Positions 22,825 to 35,397 of a DNA stretch of 64,000 nt are shown piece after piece. The DNA comes from Molossus alvarezi. Taxonomy: Eukaryota > Chordata > Mammalia > Chiroptera > Molossidae. Both the position numbers and the translations under genes were made by a program. A model generated the notes under the pieces. It saw nothing but the letters and a program-made list of their open reading frames with translations. It made no database searches and was not told the origin of the DNA. The DNA lies in NCBI GenBank assembly GCA_037176705.1, contig CM073887.1:59605001-59669000 (forward strand), in the 5' to 3' direction. Numbering within the stretch: position 1 is the first letter of the stretch; the number at the start of each line of letters is the position of its first letter.

Positions 22825-25484
22825 TTTTTTTTTAACTTATCTTTATTGTTGAATGTATTACAGCTGTCCCTCCTTTTTCCCCCCATTCACACTCTCCTCC
22901 CCACTCCCACCCCTCTCCTGCCTTTCCCACACTGTTGTCTGTGTCTATTGGTTATGCATATATGCATATAAGTTCTTTGGTTTCTCTCTTCTAGCCCCAC
23001 CTCCCCACTTCCCTTTGAGGTTCGTCAGTCTAACAACCAATTTGTACTTCTTAATTCCTTCACCTTTTGCACCGATTGCCCCAGCCTCCTCTCATTTGGC
23101 AAGCAACAAAAAGTTCTTTGTATCTATGAGTCTGTTTCTGTTCTGCTTGTTCATTTTATTTGTAGATTCAACTGTTGATAGATAAGTATTTATTGTGATT
23201 TTATTGTTTATATTTTTTTATCTTCTTCTTCAAGAAGACCCATCAACTATTCATATAATACTGGTTTGGTGGTGATGAACTCCTTTAGCTTTTCCTTGTC
23301 TGGAAAACTCTTGATATGTCTATTCTAAATGATAGCTTTGCAGGATAGATTAATCTTGGTTGTAGGTCCTTATTTTTCATCACTTTAAATATTTCTTGCC
23401 ACTCCCTTCTGGCCTGCAAGTTTCTTTTGAGAAATTGGCTGACAGTCTTATGGGAACTCCATTGTAGGTAACTAACTGTTTTTCTCTTGCTGCTTTTAAG
23501 ATTCTCTCTTTGTCTTGAACCTTTTGCATTTTGATGATGATGTGTCTTAGTGTGGACCTCTTTGGGTTCATCTTGTTTAGGACTCTCTTGCTTCCTGGAC
23601 TTGCATGTCTGTTTTCTTCACCAAATTAGGAAAGTTTTCTGTCATTATTTTTTCAAATAGGTTTTCAATTTCTTGCTGTCTCTTCTCCTTCTGGCACTCC
23701 CATGATGCGAATGTTGGTACACCTGAAGTTGTCCCACAGGCTCCTAATACTGTCTTCATTTTTTTGAATTTTTTTTTTTCTTTTTGCTGTTCTAATTGGG
23801 TGTGTTTTGCTTCCTTAGATTCCAAATCGATGGTTTGCTTCTTTGCTTCACTTGGTCTACTATTGATTCCCTGTAAATTATTATTTCAGTTAGTGCATCC
23901 TTCATTTCTGATGTCCTTTTTTATGCTCTTGGGGTCTTCACTAAGTTCCTTGACATTCTCACAGATTTCCTTCAAATTCTCACTAAGTTCATTGAGCATC
24001 CTTATAAGCAGTGTTTTGAACTCTGCATCTGTTAGATTGCTTATCTCCATTTTGCTTAGTTATTTTCCTGGAGTTTTGTTCTGTCCTTTCATTTGAGATG
24101 TGTTTCTTTGTCTCCTCATTTGGCTGCCTCCCTGTGTTTGTTTGTATGTATTAGGTAGAGCTGCTATGTCTCCTAGGCTTCCTATGGTGGCCTGTTGTAG
24201 TAGGTGTCCAGTAGGGTCCAGTGGCACAGCCTCCCTGGTCACCCAGCCGGGCCCTCGAGGTGCACTCCTCGTGTGGACTATATACCCTTCTGTTTTAATT
24301 GAGTCTTGATTGCTGTCAGCCCATCAGTGGGAGGGTTTTACTCAGGCTGATCAGCTGCAAGGACTGGCTGTGCCCACTATCCACCAATCTCTGACTACCT
24401 TGGAGGATCAGCTGTGCAGGGGCCCATAACACAGAGCAAGACTTACTTCAGCAAGGCTCTGGTACCCACTGAGTCCATTCTTTGAGTGTGTTACTTGTGG
24501 AGGTGATTGGGTGGTGGTGCTTCAATATGGTCTGAAGCTGTCCACTTGATGTGCTGGTTCTGGGGCAACGTCAGCTACTGCCTATGTTCTACCTGGGGCC
24601 ACCTGGCAAAAGCTATAAAGTGATCTGCAGATGGCTGCTTCTTGTGCTGAGCTTGGAGGTGCCAGGCAAAGCCATGAACCAAGGTTGGCTGCTTCTAGTG
24701 CCAGGCCTGGGGCCACTTAGTGAGAGTTGTGGGGCTTGCTGTGGCCAGATGCTGCTTGTTTGAGAGAATCTAGGAAAATCTGAACCAGGATCCAGGACAG
24801 GCCAATCCTATGATAAAGCCACTGGAAACAGCTTGGGTGGGCCCAAAAGTTATGTGAGGCAGGGCCTCAGGGAATCACCAGGGCAGGGCAAACAATTTAA
24901 GCCAGGTTGCTGGATTCCCAGATATGACACCCGTCTGCAGGTCCTGTTGGGGAAGGGCTCACCAAAGGAACAAAGGCCTCTGCCAGCATATCTGTCCAGG
25001 AGAAAGCTTTCTCTCCAGCTCTCGCCCTGATGCCAAATAACTCAGTTCTTCCCCATATGTCTCTGGCATTTTTCAAGTTGCTTCTCTTCCACACTGGAGC
25101 TCAGAGGGAACAGGTCCGAGTAAGTCTATGTGCGGACCGTTTAGGAGGAACTGCCTGGGGCTCCAGCATCCTTAGCCTCCCTTAACCTCAGTTCCTGTTG
25201 GTTTTTACAGCCATAAGTTATGGGGACTTCTCTTCCTGGCACTGGAACCCTAAGCTGGGTGCCTGATGTGGGATGGAACCCCTTGCTCCTCAGGGAGGAC
25301 CTTCCCAGCCGAGGTGTCCCTCCTGAATTTTATGTGCCATACGTGGGTGTGGGACCAACCCCTCCACACCTCCGCTCTTCCTACCAGTCTCGATATGGCT
25401 GCTTCTTTAATTTCATAGTTGTAGGACTTCCATTCAGCTTGATTTCAGGCAGTTCTGAATGATGGTTGTTCTGTAGTTTAGTTT
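22825..25484 (-). mobile_element. Half-L1 (HAL1-like) retrotransposon, copy 2
   Basis: Same structure as copy 1: A-tail at 22825, 3' UTR, then L1-type ORF1 broken by frameshifts (pieces 23380-23571, 23577-23825, about 24060-24120). The ORF1 C-terminus adjoins the 3' UTR with no ORF2. The 5' end is lost near 25484, where an LTR-like sequence begins. Confidence 0.8.
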
Positions 25485-25619
25485 AGATGTCGAACCATGA
25501 GGCTGTGGACAAAAAGGACCACATGGTAACCTGACAAACTCAGGGAAGATCTGCATGGCGGCCTTGCAAACTCAAAGACCTAAAATAACTACAAAGGATG
25601 GTCTGAAATGAAAACTTTT

Positions 25620-25717
25620 TTTTTTAATTTTTGGTACATGCCCCTAGCGGGAACCAAACCCGGGACTCTCTGGTCTGCAGGCCGACGCTCCAACCACTGA
25701 GCCAAACCGGCCAGGCC
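25620..25717 (-). mobile_element. Short head-only SINE, copy 2
   Basis: Ends in GGGGCATGTACC then A-rich on the minus strand, the same end point as the copies at 18405 and 38814. It lies at the left of a two-SINE block. Confidence 0.8.
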
Positions 25718-25980
25718 AAAAACATTTTTTTTTATCCTCACCCGAGGACATTTTTTGCATTTATCTTCAGAGCGGGAGGGAGAGAGGGAGGAAGACATTG
25801 AGAGAGAGAGAGAGAAACATTGATGTGAGAGAGACACATCAAGTGGTTGCCACCCACACGACCCCAGCCGGGGCCGGGTACAAACTGCAACCGAGGTACG
25901 TGACCTTAGTGGGAACCGAACCCAGGACTCTCCAGTCCGCAGGCCAATGCTCTAACCACTGAGAAAAACCAACCAGGGCA
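25718..25980 (-). mobile_element. Ves-type SINE, full, adjacent to the short SINE
   Basis: Full antisense SINE. A perfect 16-bp direct repeat TGAAATGAAAACTTTT flanks the pair as a unit (25604-25619 and 25981-25996). It is either a nested insertion near the T-tract or a dimeric SINE. Confidence 0.85.
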
Positions 25981-26805
25981 TGAAATGAAAACTTTTAAAC
26001 TAAAAGCAGTTTATGGCAGGCAGTCATGTCCTAGGCCAGCGTCTTCCCTGATAAAGGTCAATCTTTACCTTAGCTGAGCTTGTCTATTGTCTTGTTGCAT
26101 CTACGATAACATATCTTTGGAATGTCAAAGTAATTTTCCTTGTTCCAGACCCCTCAAAGCACAGGCACTGCTCTGTGGAGACCACAAATCTCCTCATTGT
26201 TATGTAGTTAATTGTTGACTGTTAACTATCCTGTACCCAACTATGGAAAAGAAGCATGTGTCTATCATTTTACTTTTCATCCAATCCCAGAAGTTTCCCC
26301 CTTTGCTTTCTTCCACCTCCCGAATCTATCACCAATGGATGTCGTGTAACCCACTTAAGTCTCCTCTTTTGATTATAATGTATAAAATAAGGTGCAAAAC
26401 TTCCATTCTCCAGAGCATTTTCTCAATCCATTAAGATTTTGCTTCCCAGCAACTGTAAACAGTTTTGGCTCAAATAAACGCATAAAAATTCTTCACAGGT
26501 TTGAATGTTTCTTACGTTGACAAGGCCCTCAAAATTGCACCAACAGGAAAGGAGATACAAAGGCTTCAGTAGTAGCCATGGGGGACAGAGGACAGTGAGG
26601 AGCCTCCCAGAGGTCAGAGCCAAGGACCATGGGGGACAATAAACAAGGAAATTCCTCACAGCAAAGGGAAGAGCCTTCACAATTCCTGCCTAATAAAATT
26701 TATAAACTGCAAATATTCAGTGACTCCTGTGTTTCCCGTGCTTCCACTGAATATTTTTTACTATGGTTTTAACATTTATTTTGCATGTATATCAGAAATT
26801 TTTTT

Positions 26806-26993
26806 TAATCCTCACTTGAGGACATGATTTTTTATTGATTTTAGAGACGGGGTGGGGGGTGATGTAAGAGAGAAAACATCCATTACCTCCCGTATGCACC
26901 CCAACCCTGGATTGAACTGGCAACCTAGATGTATGCCCTGACTGGGAATCAAACCCACAACATTTTGGTGTACTGAACCACCTGGTCAGAGTG
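26806..26993 (-). mobile_element. Ves-like SINE, diverged
   Basis: Target duplication ATCAGAAATTTTTTT (26791-26805 and 26994-27008). The body contains 'attgattttagagacgggg', an older subgroup. Confidence 0.8.
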
Positions 26994-27008
26994 ATCAGAA
27001 ATTTTTTT

Positions 27009-27314
27009 CAAGCTTTGCCAGACGATGAGAGTCCTTCCCAGGACTTGAAGGACAGATCTTATATTTCAAACCGGATGCAGTGAATAGATGACTCAGTGGG
27101 CCATGTTCCCTGGAGTGTGGTACTATATTTATGAGAAGGAGGGATGCATGGATATTGTGTGACCTTGAATGTAGTGGCACCCGTCCTTGGTTCTGTTTGT
27201 CTAGGGAAGTGCCTTCACATCTTTCAGTGCTAAGGTATCTACAAGACAAATAAATTCTTCTCTTGCTAATATTGACTGCCCCTCATAGCATAACTTTTCT
27301 AAATTTTATTTATT
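27009..27314. other. Intergenic stretch with no recognised feature
   Basis: No coding potential beyond chance and no repeat I can name. Confidence 0.5.
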
Positions 27315-27562
27315 ACTTTTTTTGTTGTTAATTCTCACCCTAGCATATGTTTTTCATTGATAGTTAGAGAGAGTGGAAAGGAGGGAGGGAAAGAGAAACA
27401 TCCATTTGAAAGACACATCAATTGGTTGCCTCCTGCACACGCCCTGACCAGGGCCAGGAATCGAACCTGCAACCCAGGTACATGCCCTTGACTGGGAATC
27501 AAACCCGAAACCCTTCAGTGCACAGGCTGATGCTCCAACCTCTGAGCCACATCGGCCAGGGC
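27315..27562 (-). mobile_element. Ves-like SINE, older subgroup
   Basis: 'ttcattgatagttagagagagtgg' and 'gccctgaccagggccaggaatcgaacc' in antisense; head 'ctgagccacatcggccagggc' at right. Confidence 0.85.
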
Positions 27563-27579
27563 TTATTTTTTGCTTTTAA

Positions 27580-28625
27580 TTGTGGTAAAATACATGTAAC
27601 ATGAAATTTACTATCTTTTTTTATCCTCACCCGAGGATATTTTTCCATTTTTGTACAGATAGAGTGGGAGGGAGAGAGAGGAAGGGAGAGAGAGAGAGAA
27701 ACATCGACGTGAAGAGACACATCGAGTGGCTGTCACCCGCACGACCAACCAGGGCCGGGGACAAACTGCAACCGAAGTACGTGCCCTTAGCGGGAACCGA
27801 ACCCGGGTCTCTCCGGACCGCAGGCTGACGCTCTAACCGCTGAGCCAAACTGGCCAGGGCTGAAATTTACTATCTTAATCATCTTTAAACATGCAGTTTA
27901 GTACCATCAAGTACATTCACACTGTGTGCAGCCATCACACCATCCAGCTCCAGAACTTTTTTATGTTGCAAAACTGAAACTCCATTCACCTCTCCCTCCA
28001 GTTTCTGGCACCCATCAATCTACTTCCTGTCTCTATAAATCGGACCACTATAGATGACTCATATAAGCAGAATTATACAATATTTGTCCTTTTGTGTCTT
28101 GCTTATTTTATTTAGCATAATGTCCTCTAGGATCACCCACACTGTAGCATGTGTCAGAATTTCCTTCCTTTTTAAAGCTGAATAATATTTTATTGTACAG
28201 ATATACCACATAATGCTTATTCCTTCATCCATTGATAAACACTTGGGTTGCTTCCATCTTTTGGCCATTGTGAGTAATGCTGCTCTGAACATGGTTGCAC
28301 AACACCTCTTTGAGACCCTGCTTTCAATCGTTTTGGATGTATATCCAGAAGTTGAATTGTTACATCATATGGTAGTCCTATTTTTTAATTTTTTGACAAA
28401 CCACCATAATGTTTTCCACAGCAGCTGCACCATTTTCTACTCTCACCAACAGTGCACAAGGGTTCCAACTTCTCCATATCTCTGTCAACACTTGTTATTT
28501 TCTGGGGGATTTGCACTAACCACCCTGATAGAAGTAATAGCACAACTTTTAAGTCATCAGTTTTCCAAGAGTCATTCTTTCTTCAATTTTGCCAATGCTT
28601 TCCCTAGAAAAGAAATAAAATGAAA
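27580..28625 (-). mobile_element. Old L1 3' half, interrupted by a SINE
   Basis: Antisense L1: 3' UTR wording 'accatcaagtacattcacactgtgtgcagccatcac', then ORF2 C-terminal codons (28059-28292, e.g. YYSALKRKEIL). Decayed, with no intact frame. Confidence 0.7.
27618..27860 (-). mobile_element. Ves-type SINE
   Basis: Perfect 16-bp target duplication TGAAATTTACTATCTT (27602-27617 and 27861-27876). Inserted in an old L1 3' region. Confidence 0.95.
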
Positions 28626-28922
28626 GCCCTATCCTAACACAAACACACATGTCAAATTCTGTTTTCTCAAAAAGGGAGTTAAAGTAGCCCAGTCACACTA
28701 AAGGAACACTACAGTCCATGTTCCCCAACATGATATTCAGGTACTATTTCTGACTAATTGTTTTCTGGAACAACCACCTACTTCCCCCAAAATTGTACCA
28801 GCAGGAAATGAACTGAGAAAGTTTCAGTAGAGACCATGGGGAAAGAGGACAGTGAGGAACCTTCTAGAGGACATAGCTAGATATGAAAAGAAAATGAGCT
28901 ATATTTACTCCCTATGCCTTTT

Positions 28923-29163
28923 CTTTTTTCTTTCTTTCTTTTTTTAATCCTCACCCAAGGACATTTTAGTGGGAGGGAGAGAGAAGAAGAGAAAGAGAGA
29001 AACATCGACATGAAAGGGACACATTGAGTGGTTGCCACCCGCACGACCCAACCAGGGCCAGGGACAAACTGCAACTGAGGTACATGCCCTTAGCGGGAAC
29101 CTAACCTGAATCTCTCTGGATTTCAGGCCAGACGCTCTAACTGCTGAGCCAAACCGTCCAGGG
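28923..29163 (-). mobile_element. Ves-type SINE
   Basis: Target duplication CTCCCTATGCCTTTT (28908-28922 and 29164-29178). Confidence 0.92.
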
Positions 29164-29178
29164 CTCCCTATGCCTTTT

Positions 29179-29863
29179 TAACTCTTGTCCCTCAATCTTT
29201 GGCCTCTGGATAGTAGCAAGGGAAGGAATGAGAAGTAAAACTGTTTGTGGGCTTTGGGCTGCAAGTGTCGAAAAACACAAGTGCATGTGGTACCCATAAA
29301 TAAAACAGGCAGTTTTATCCTTTTACACACCAAGAAATGTCAGAGGACAGAGTTTTTTCATCTTTTGTACTCTGCCATTCTTGGATGCTGTGTCATAAGT
29401 TGGCTGCAGAAGCTCCAGACATCACCTTCTCACACAGACTCAGAGGCAAAAAAAGAAAATGTCTCTTCTCACATCTTTTTTAAATGCAAGGAAACTACGG
29501 AATTTACCTCTGCTGCCTTCCTTCCCACTCACATTGGCCATAACTGAGTCTGCATGTGCCCATTTCTATATCACTCTCTAACAGAAGAATGTAGTTATTA
29601 TGATTGGCTTATAATGATCAAAATTCTCAACTCTGGGGCTAAAAGAAGCCCAACTTCCAAGATTTCCTTGAGACCTAATCTAAAGCAGGGTTCTGTTAAC
29701 AAGAAGTAAGAGAGAGAATGAGCCAACTTGCATGGTAGGCTCTTCCCAGAGTTCACACCAGGGAGAAGAAGGTCTTCAATTTGGTTCCTCCCAGACGTAC
29801 ACATCACTTATTAGTTATCTGTTAGTTAACTATTAGTTACCTATTGCTGCATTACAGATTACC
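29179..29863. other. Intergenic stretch without a recognised gene
   Basis: An open stretch at 29245-29547 (+) has no homology I recognise and no codon structure that suggests a gene. No repeat is confidently named. Confidence 0.4.
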
Positions 29864-29881
29864 CCAAAGTTAGTGATTTTA

Positions 29882-30134
29882 TTTATTTATTTATTTTTTA
29901 TCCGCACCTGAGGATATTTTTTCCATTTTTTGTACAGATAGAGTGGGAGGGAGAGAGAGGAAGGGAGAGAGAGAAACATCGACCTGAAGGGACACATCGA
30001 GTGGCTGCCACCCGCACGACCAACCAGGGCCGGGGACAAACTGCAACCGAAGTACGTGCCCTTAGCACGAACCGAACCCGGGTCTCTCCGGACCGCAGGC
30101 CGATGCTCTAACCGCTGAGCCAAACTGGCCAGGG
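29882..30134 (-). mobile_element. Ves-type SINE
   Basis: Target duplication CCAAAGTTAGTGATTTTA (29864-29881) / CCAAAGTTAGTGACTTTTA (30135-30153). Confidence 0.92.
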
Positions 30135-30424
30135 CCAAAGTTAGTGACTTTTAAAACCACACATTCTTATTATTTCAAAGTTTCTGTGGGTCAGGAATCT
30201 GAGTATGGCTTAACTGGATCTCTGTTTCACAGTACAGTATCTCATATTGGCCAGGGTTGAGATCTTATCTGAAGGCTCAACTGGGGAAGATTATTTTCCT
30301 AGTTCTCTTATTTGGTTTTATTCTAGAGTCAGTTCCTTAAGTGCTGTTGGACTAAGAGCCTCAGTTCCTCACTATTGGCTAGAGGCTATTGTCACACGGT
30401 AGTGTAGGGTTGGGGGTTTGGTGG

Positions 30425-30980
30425 ATGAAAAAAAAAATGTAACCTTGAGGTATGCACTCTTGTGACCTGGCCAGCCAAGGATCAAAATATGCATGTGAAT
30501 GGATAAGGTATGCCTGGAGAGTTGGAACGCCACCCTGTCTGAACTGAATGTATCAAATATATGTGAATAGATAAGGTTTGCATGACAAAGGGTTGGAACA
30601 CCACTCCGAAAGAGAAAATGGGCAATATGCTCCAGTGTGAATGAATTTGTTATGATGTATCTCCTTTAATGTATCTCCACTGAGAGACAGGTAATATAGT
30701 GGGCTTGGCTGTATGATCAGCAGAGATGCCATCTCAAGGACTTAGTTACCTAAAACACTATGTAACCTAGGGAACCACTTTGAAAATAAATTGGGCTGCA
30801 TCCAGAGATCTGGATCATTTGCTTCGTTGCAATGCTCCCCCTCACTCCAAGCAACGTCTGTTTGTAGTTCATTGTGTTGCAAAGACCTCCAGCAGGCCGA
30901 GAGAGTCAGTATGGCAGCTTGTTTCATCAAAGCCAGCAAGGGAGAGAGACTGCTAGCAAGATGAAAGTCAGAGGCTTTGT
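30425..30980 (+). repeat. Possible solo LTR with internal tandem repeat
   Basis: Contains two similar units ('gtgaatggataaggtatgcctgg...ggaacgccacc' near 30495 and 'gtgaatagataaggtttgcatga...ggaacaccact' near 30560) and AATAAA at 30785 followed by a GT/T-rich region. LTR identity is inferred from this layout. No flanking duplication was found. Confidence 0.35.
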
Positions 30981-32214
30981 AGCCTGATCATGGAAGTGAA
31001 ATCCCCTCAATATTTTCATATTTTGTTGATTAGAAGCAAGTTACTCAAAGGGAGGAAATTACATGAATTCATGAGCAGCAGGAGGTAGGATCACTGAAGA
31101 CCATTTAAAAGGCTCCCTCCCCTGCTCTGTCCCTTTTTTAGATTTCAGGATTTCAATGCTTAACCACTTGTTTCCCCAACTTCCACCTTCTCTTCTTCTC
31201 TCCTCCGGGTACTAGAAAGGCTTTCTCCCCCCCACTCTACCCCTTCTTGAAGTAGGCATCAACCCCTTTTTTCCAATGAACAACAATAGCAAAATAATTT
31301 CAGGGGAACCCAACTTAATGAGAAAGAAGAGAGAATTTCAACAAACACATCCATGTAGTATTGTTTAAATCGTATCCCTTTGAGAGTCTTGTAATCATAT
31401 ACAATCTGAGCTATGCAAAATGAGTAGTAGAATTAGAAAACAAAGAAGCAAGGAAAGGCATCTCAAAGGCAAAGTACAGTAATCCACGTGAGAAGTCAGA
31501 GTTGCCAGAGATGGTGGCTAGGTTTCCCCAACACAATCAAAGGTGTGTAGACAGGGAGCGTTTTTTCTAGGTTTTACTTCCCTTCTTTTTAAGAGATTCC
31601 AACAGGAAATGAGTGATGCACTCCTGATGGATAATACAAGAACAGATTCTTTTTTTTATTATTATTATTGTTGAAAGTATTACAAATGTCCCTCTTTTTT
31701 TCCCCATTGACACCCCCCTCCCCACCCCTACCTTCACCACAATGTTGTCTATGTCCATTGGTTATGAATATATGTATATAAGTTCTTTGGTTTATCTCTT
31801 CCTGAACCCTCAACCCCCTTCCCTCTGAGGTTTGTTGGTCTGTTCCCTACTTGCATGTCTCTGGTTCTATTTTGTTCATCAGCTTATTTTGTTCATTAGA
31901 TTCCACAAATAAGTAATATCATGTGATATTTGTCTTTCTCTGCTTGGCTTATTTTGCTTAGCCTAATACTCTCCAGGTCCCTCAATGTCATCTCAAAGGG
32001 TACGAAATCTTTCTTCCTTACAGCTGCATAGTATTCCATTGTGTAAACATACCACTCATCTACTGATGGGTATCTCGGCTGTTTCCAGATCTTAGCTATT
32101 GTAAATAGCACTGCTATGAACATAAGAGTATTCTTTCTGATTAGTGTTTCAGGCTTCTTAAGATATATTCCTAAAAGTAGGATCACTGGGTCAAATGGGT
32201 AGTTTTATTTTTAA

Positions 32215-32466
32215 TATTTTTTTTTACCCTCTCCTGAGGACATTTTTGCATTTATCTTCAGACAGAGCATGGGGGAGAGAGGGATGAAGAGAGAGAGAGA
32301 GAAACATCGATGTGGGAGAGACACATCAAGTGGTTGCCACCCACACAACACCAACCGGGGCGAGGGACAAACTGCAAGTGAGGTACGTGCCCTTAGTGAG
32401 AACCGAACCTGAGACTCTCTGGTCCACAGGCCAACACTCTAACCGCCGAGCCAAACCGGCCAGGGC
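32215..32466 (-). mobile_element. Ves-type SINE inside L1
   Basis: Full antisense SINE. The L1 ORF2 sequence resumes after it with a near-repeat of TATTTTTAATATTTTTT. Confidence 0.9.
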
Positions 32467-32749
32467 TATTTTTAATTTTTTGATGAAACACTGTACTGTT
32501 TTCCATGTGGCTGCACCAGTCTGCATTCTCACCAGCAGTGTACTAGAGTCCCCTTTTCTCCACACCCTCACCAGCACTTGTTTGAGGACTTGTTGATGGC
32601 AGCCATTCTGGCAGGTATGAGGTGATACCTCATTGTCATTTTAATTTGCATCTCTGATGGTTAATGACATTAAGCATTTTTTCATGTCTCTTGGCCATTT
32701 GTGTGTCCTGTTTGGAGAAGTGTCTATTTAGGTCCTCTGCCCATTTTTT

Positions 32750-32995
32750 TTTTTAAATCCTCACCTGAGGACATTTTTTGCATTTATCTTCAGACAGAAC
32801 AGGAGGAAAAGAGGAGGGAAGAGAGAGAGAGAAACATCGATGCGAGAGAGACACATCGACTGGCTGCCACTCACACATCCCCAACCGAGCCAGGGACAAA
32901 CTGCATCCAAGGTACGTGCCCTCAGCGAGAACAACACCTGGGACACTCCAGTCCATGATCCAGTGCTCTAACCACTGAACCAAACCAGCCAGGGC
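32750..32995 (-). mobile_element. Ves-type SINE inside L1
   Basis: Perfect 16-bp target duplication CCTCTGCCCATTTTTT (32734-32749 and 32996-33011) of L1 ORF2 sequence. Confidence 0.95.
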
Positions 32996-34523
32996 CCTCT
33001 GCCCATTTTTTAATTGGATTGTTTGTATTCCTTTTGTTGAGTTGTATGAGTACTTTATATATTTTGGAAATTAACCCCTTTATTTGATGTATCATTGGCA
33101 AATATGTTTTCCCACAGAATGGGTTCCTTTTTCATTTTGATGCTGGTTTCTTTTGCTGTGCAGAAGCTTTTTAGTTTGATGTAATCCCATTTGTTATTTT
33201 TTTTTCTTTGTTTCTCTTGCCCAAGGCAATGTGTTGGTGAAAATGCTGCTACGTGTAATGTCTGAAATTTTGCTGCCTACATTTTCTTCTAGGATTTTTA
33301 TGGTTTCACAACTTACATGTAAGTCTCTTATCCATTTTGAGGTTTTTTCTTGTATGTGGTCTAGTTTCATTTTTTGCATGTACCTGTCCAATTTTCCTAA
33401 CACCATTTATTGAAGAGACTGTCTTTACTTCATTGTATGCTTTTGCCTCCTTTGCCAAATATTAATTGAGCATAATGTCTTGGATCAATTTCTGAGTTCT
33501 GTTTTGTTCCATTGATCTACATGCCTGTTCTTGTGCCAATACTAGGCTGTTTTGATTACAATGGCTTTGTAGTATAACCTAATATCTGGTATTGCTATCC
33601 CTACAACTTTGTTCTTCTTTTTCAAGGTTACTGTGACTATTTGGGGTCTTTTTGATTACATATAAACTTCTGGGGTATTTGTTCTAGAACGGTAAAATAT
33701 GCCATTGGTATTTTAATAGGGATTGCATTGAATCTGTAGATTGCTTTGAGTAGTAAGGACGTTTCAATGATGTTGATTCTTCCAATTCATGAATTTGGTA
33801 TATGCTTCCACTTTTTTATATTTTCCACTATTTCTTTTTTCAATGTCCTGTAGTTTTATGAGAACAGATCTTTTAGCTCCTTGGGTAAGTTTATTCCTAG
33901 GTATTTTAATTTTTTTGTTGCAATGGTAAATGGGATTGTTTTTTAGTTTCTCTTTCTGAGTGTTCATTATTGGGATATGAAATGCTATCGATTTCTGGAT
34001 GTTGATTTTGTATACTGCTACTTTGCCAAATTCATGTATTAAATCTAGTAGTTTTTTGGCAGAGTCTTTAGAGTTTTCTTTGTACAATATCATGTCATCT
34101 GAGAATAATGACAGTTTCACTTCTTCCTTTCCAATTTGGATGCCTTTCATTGTTTCTTCTTGTCTGATCACTGTAGCTAAGACTTCCAGTACTGTGTTGA
34201 ATAAGAGTCGTGAAAGTGGGCATCCCTATCTTGTTCCTCTTGTTAAATAAAATGCTTTTAGTTTTTGCCCATTGAGTATGATGTTGGCTGTAGGTTTGTC
34301 ATATATAGTCTTTATTATTTTGAGATATGATCCCTCTATTCCCACTTTGCTGGACATTTCTATCAGAAATGGGTGCTGGATTTTGTCAAATGCTTTTTCA
34401 GCATCTATTTTTGATATGATCATATGATTTTTATCTTACATTTTGTTTATGTATTTTATCACATTTTTTTATTTGCAAATATGGTACCAGCCTTGCATCT
34501 CTGGAATAAGTCCCACTTGGTCA

Positions 34524-34646
<123 letters not shown>

Positions 34647-35397
34647 CTAGTTTTGGAATTAGGACTATGCTCATAAAAAGAGTCTGGAAGTCTTTCTTCC
34701 TGTTGGGTTTTTTGAAATAGTTTAAGGAGAATGGGTGTTAGTTCTTTTTTGAATTTTTGGTAAAACTTCCCTGGAAAACCATCCTGCCCAGGGCTTTTGT
34801 TTGCTGGGAGCTTATTGATTATTGCCTCAATTTTCTTAGTTGTTACTGGTCTGTTCAGGTTTTCTGACTTGTTCTGGTTGAGTTTTGGAAGCTTGTATGA
34901 TTCTAGCAATTTGTCTGTTTTGCCTAGGTTGTCCAGTTTGTTGTCATATAATTGTTGATAGTATTTTCTTACAATCCTTTGTATTTCTGTGGTGTCAGTT
35001 GTTAGGTCACCCCTTTTTTCTGATTTTATTTATATGGATCCTCTCTCTTTGTTTCTTGGTAAATTTGGCTGAAGGTTAATCAATCTTGTTTATCTTTTCA
35101 AAGAACCAGCTCTTGGTTTCATTGATCTTTTGTATTGTTCTTTTAATCTCTATGTCATTTATTTCTGGTCTGATCTTTACTATTTCTTTCCTTCTACCTG
35201 CACTGGGTTTTTCTTTTTGTTCTCTTTCTAATTCTTTAAGTTGCAGGGTTAGATAGTTTATTAGAAATTTTTCTTGTTTCTCGGGGTAGGCCTGTAATGC
35301 TATGAACTTCCCTCTCAGGACTTTCATTGTGTCCCATAGATTTTGTGTTGTTTTGTGTTCATTTTCATTGGTTTCCAGGAAGTTTTTTTATTTCTTT

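Larger units (their letters stand above)
25488..26519 (+). repeat. Probable LTR remnant with SINE insertions
   Basis: Starts TGTCGAACCATGAGG. A TATA-like 'tgtataaaataaggtgc' is at about 26380 and AATAAA at about 26474, followed by 'gcataaaaattcttcacagg', a layout suggesting an LTR. I do not recognise the family. Two SINEs sit inside (25620-25980). Confidence 0.4.
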
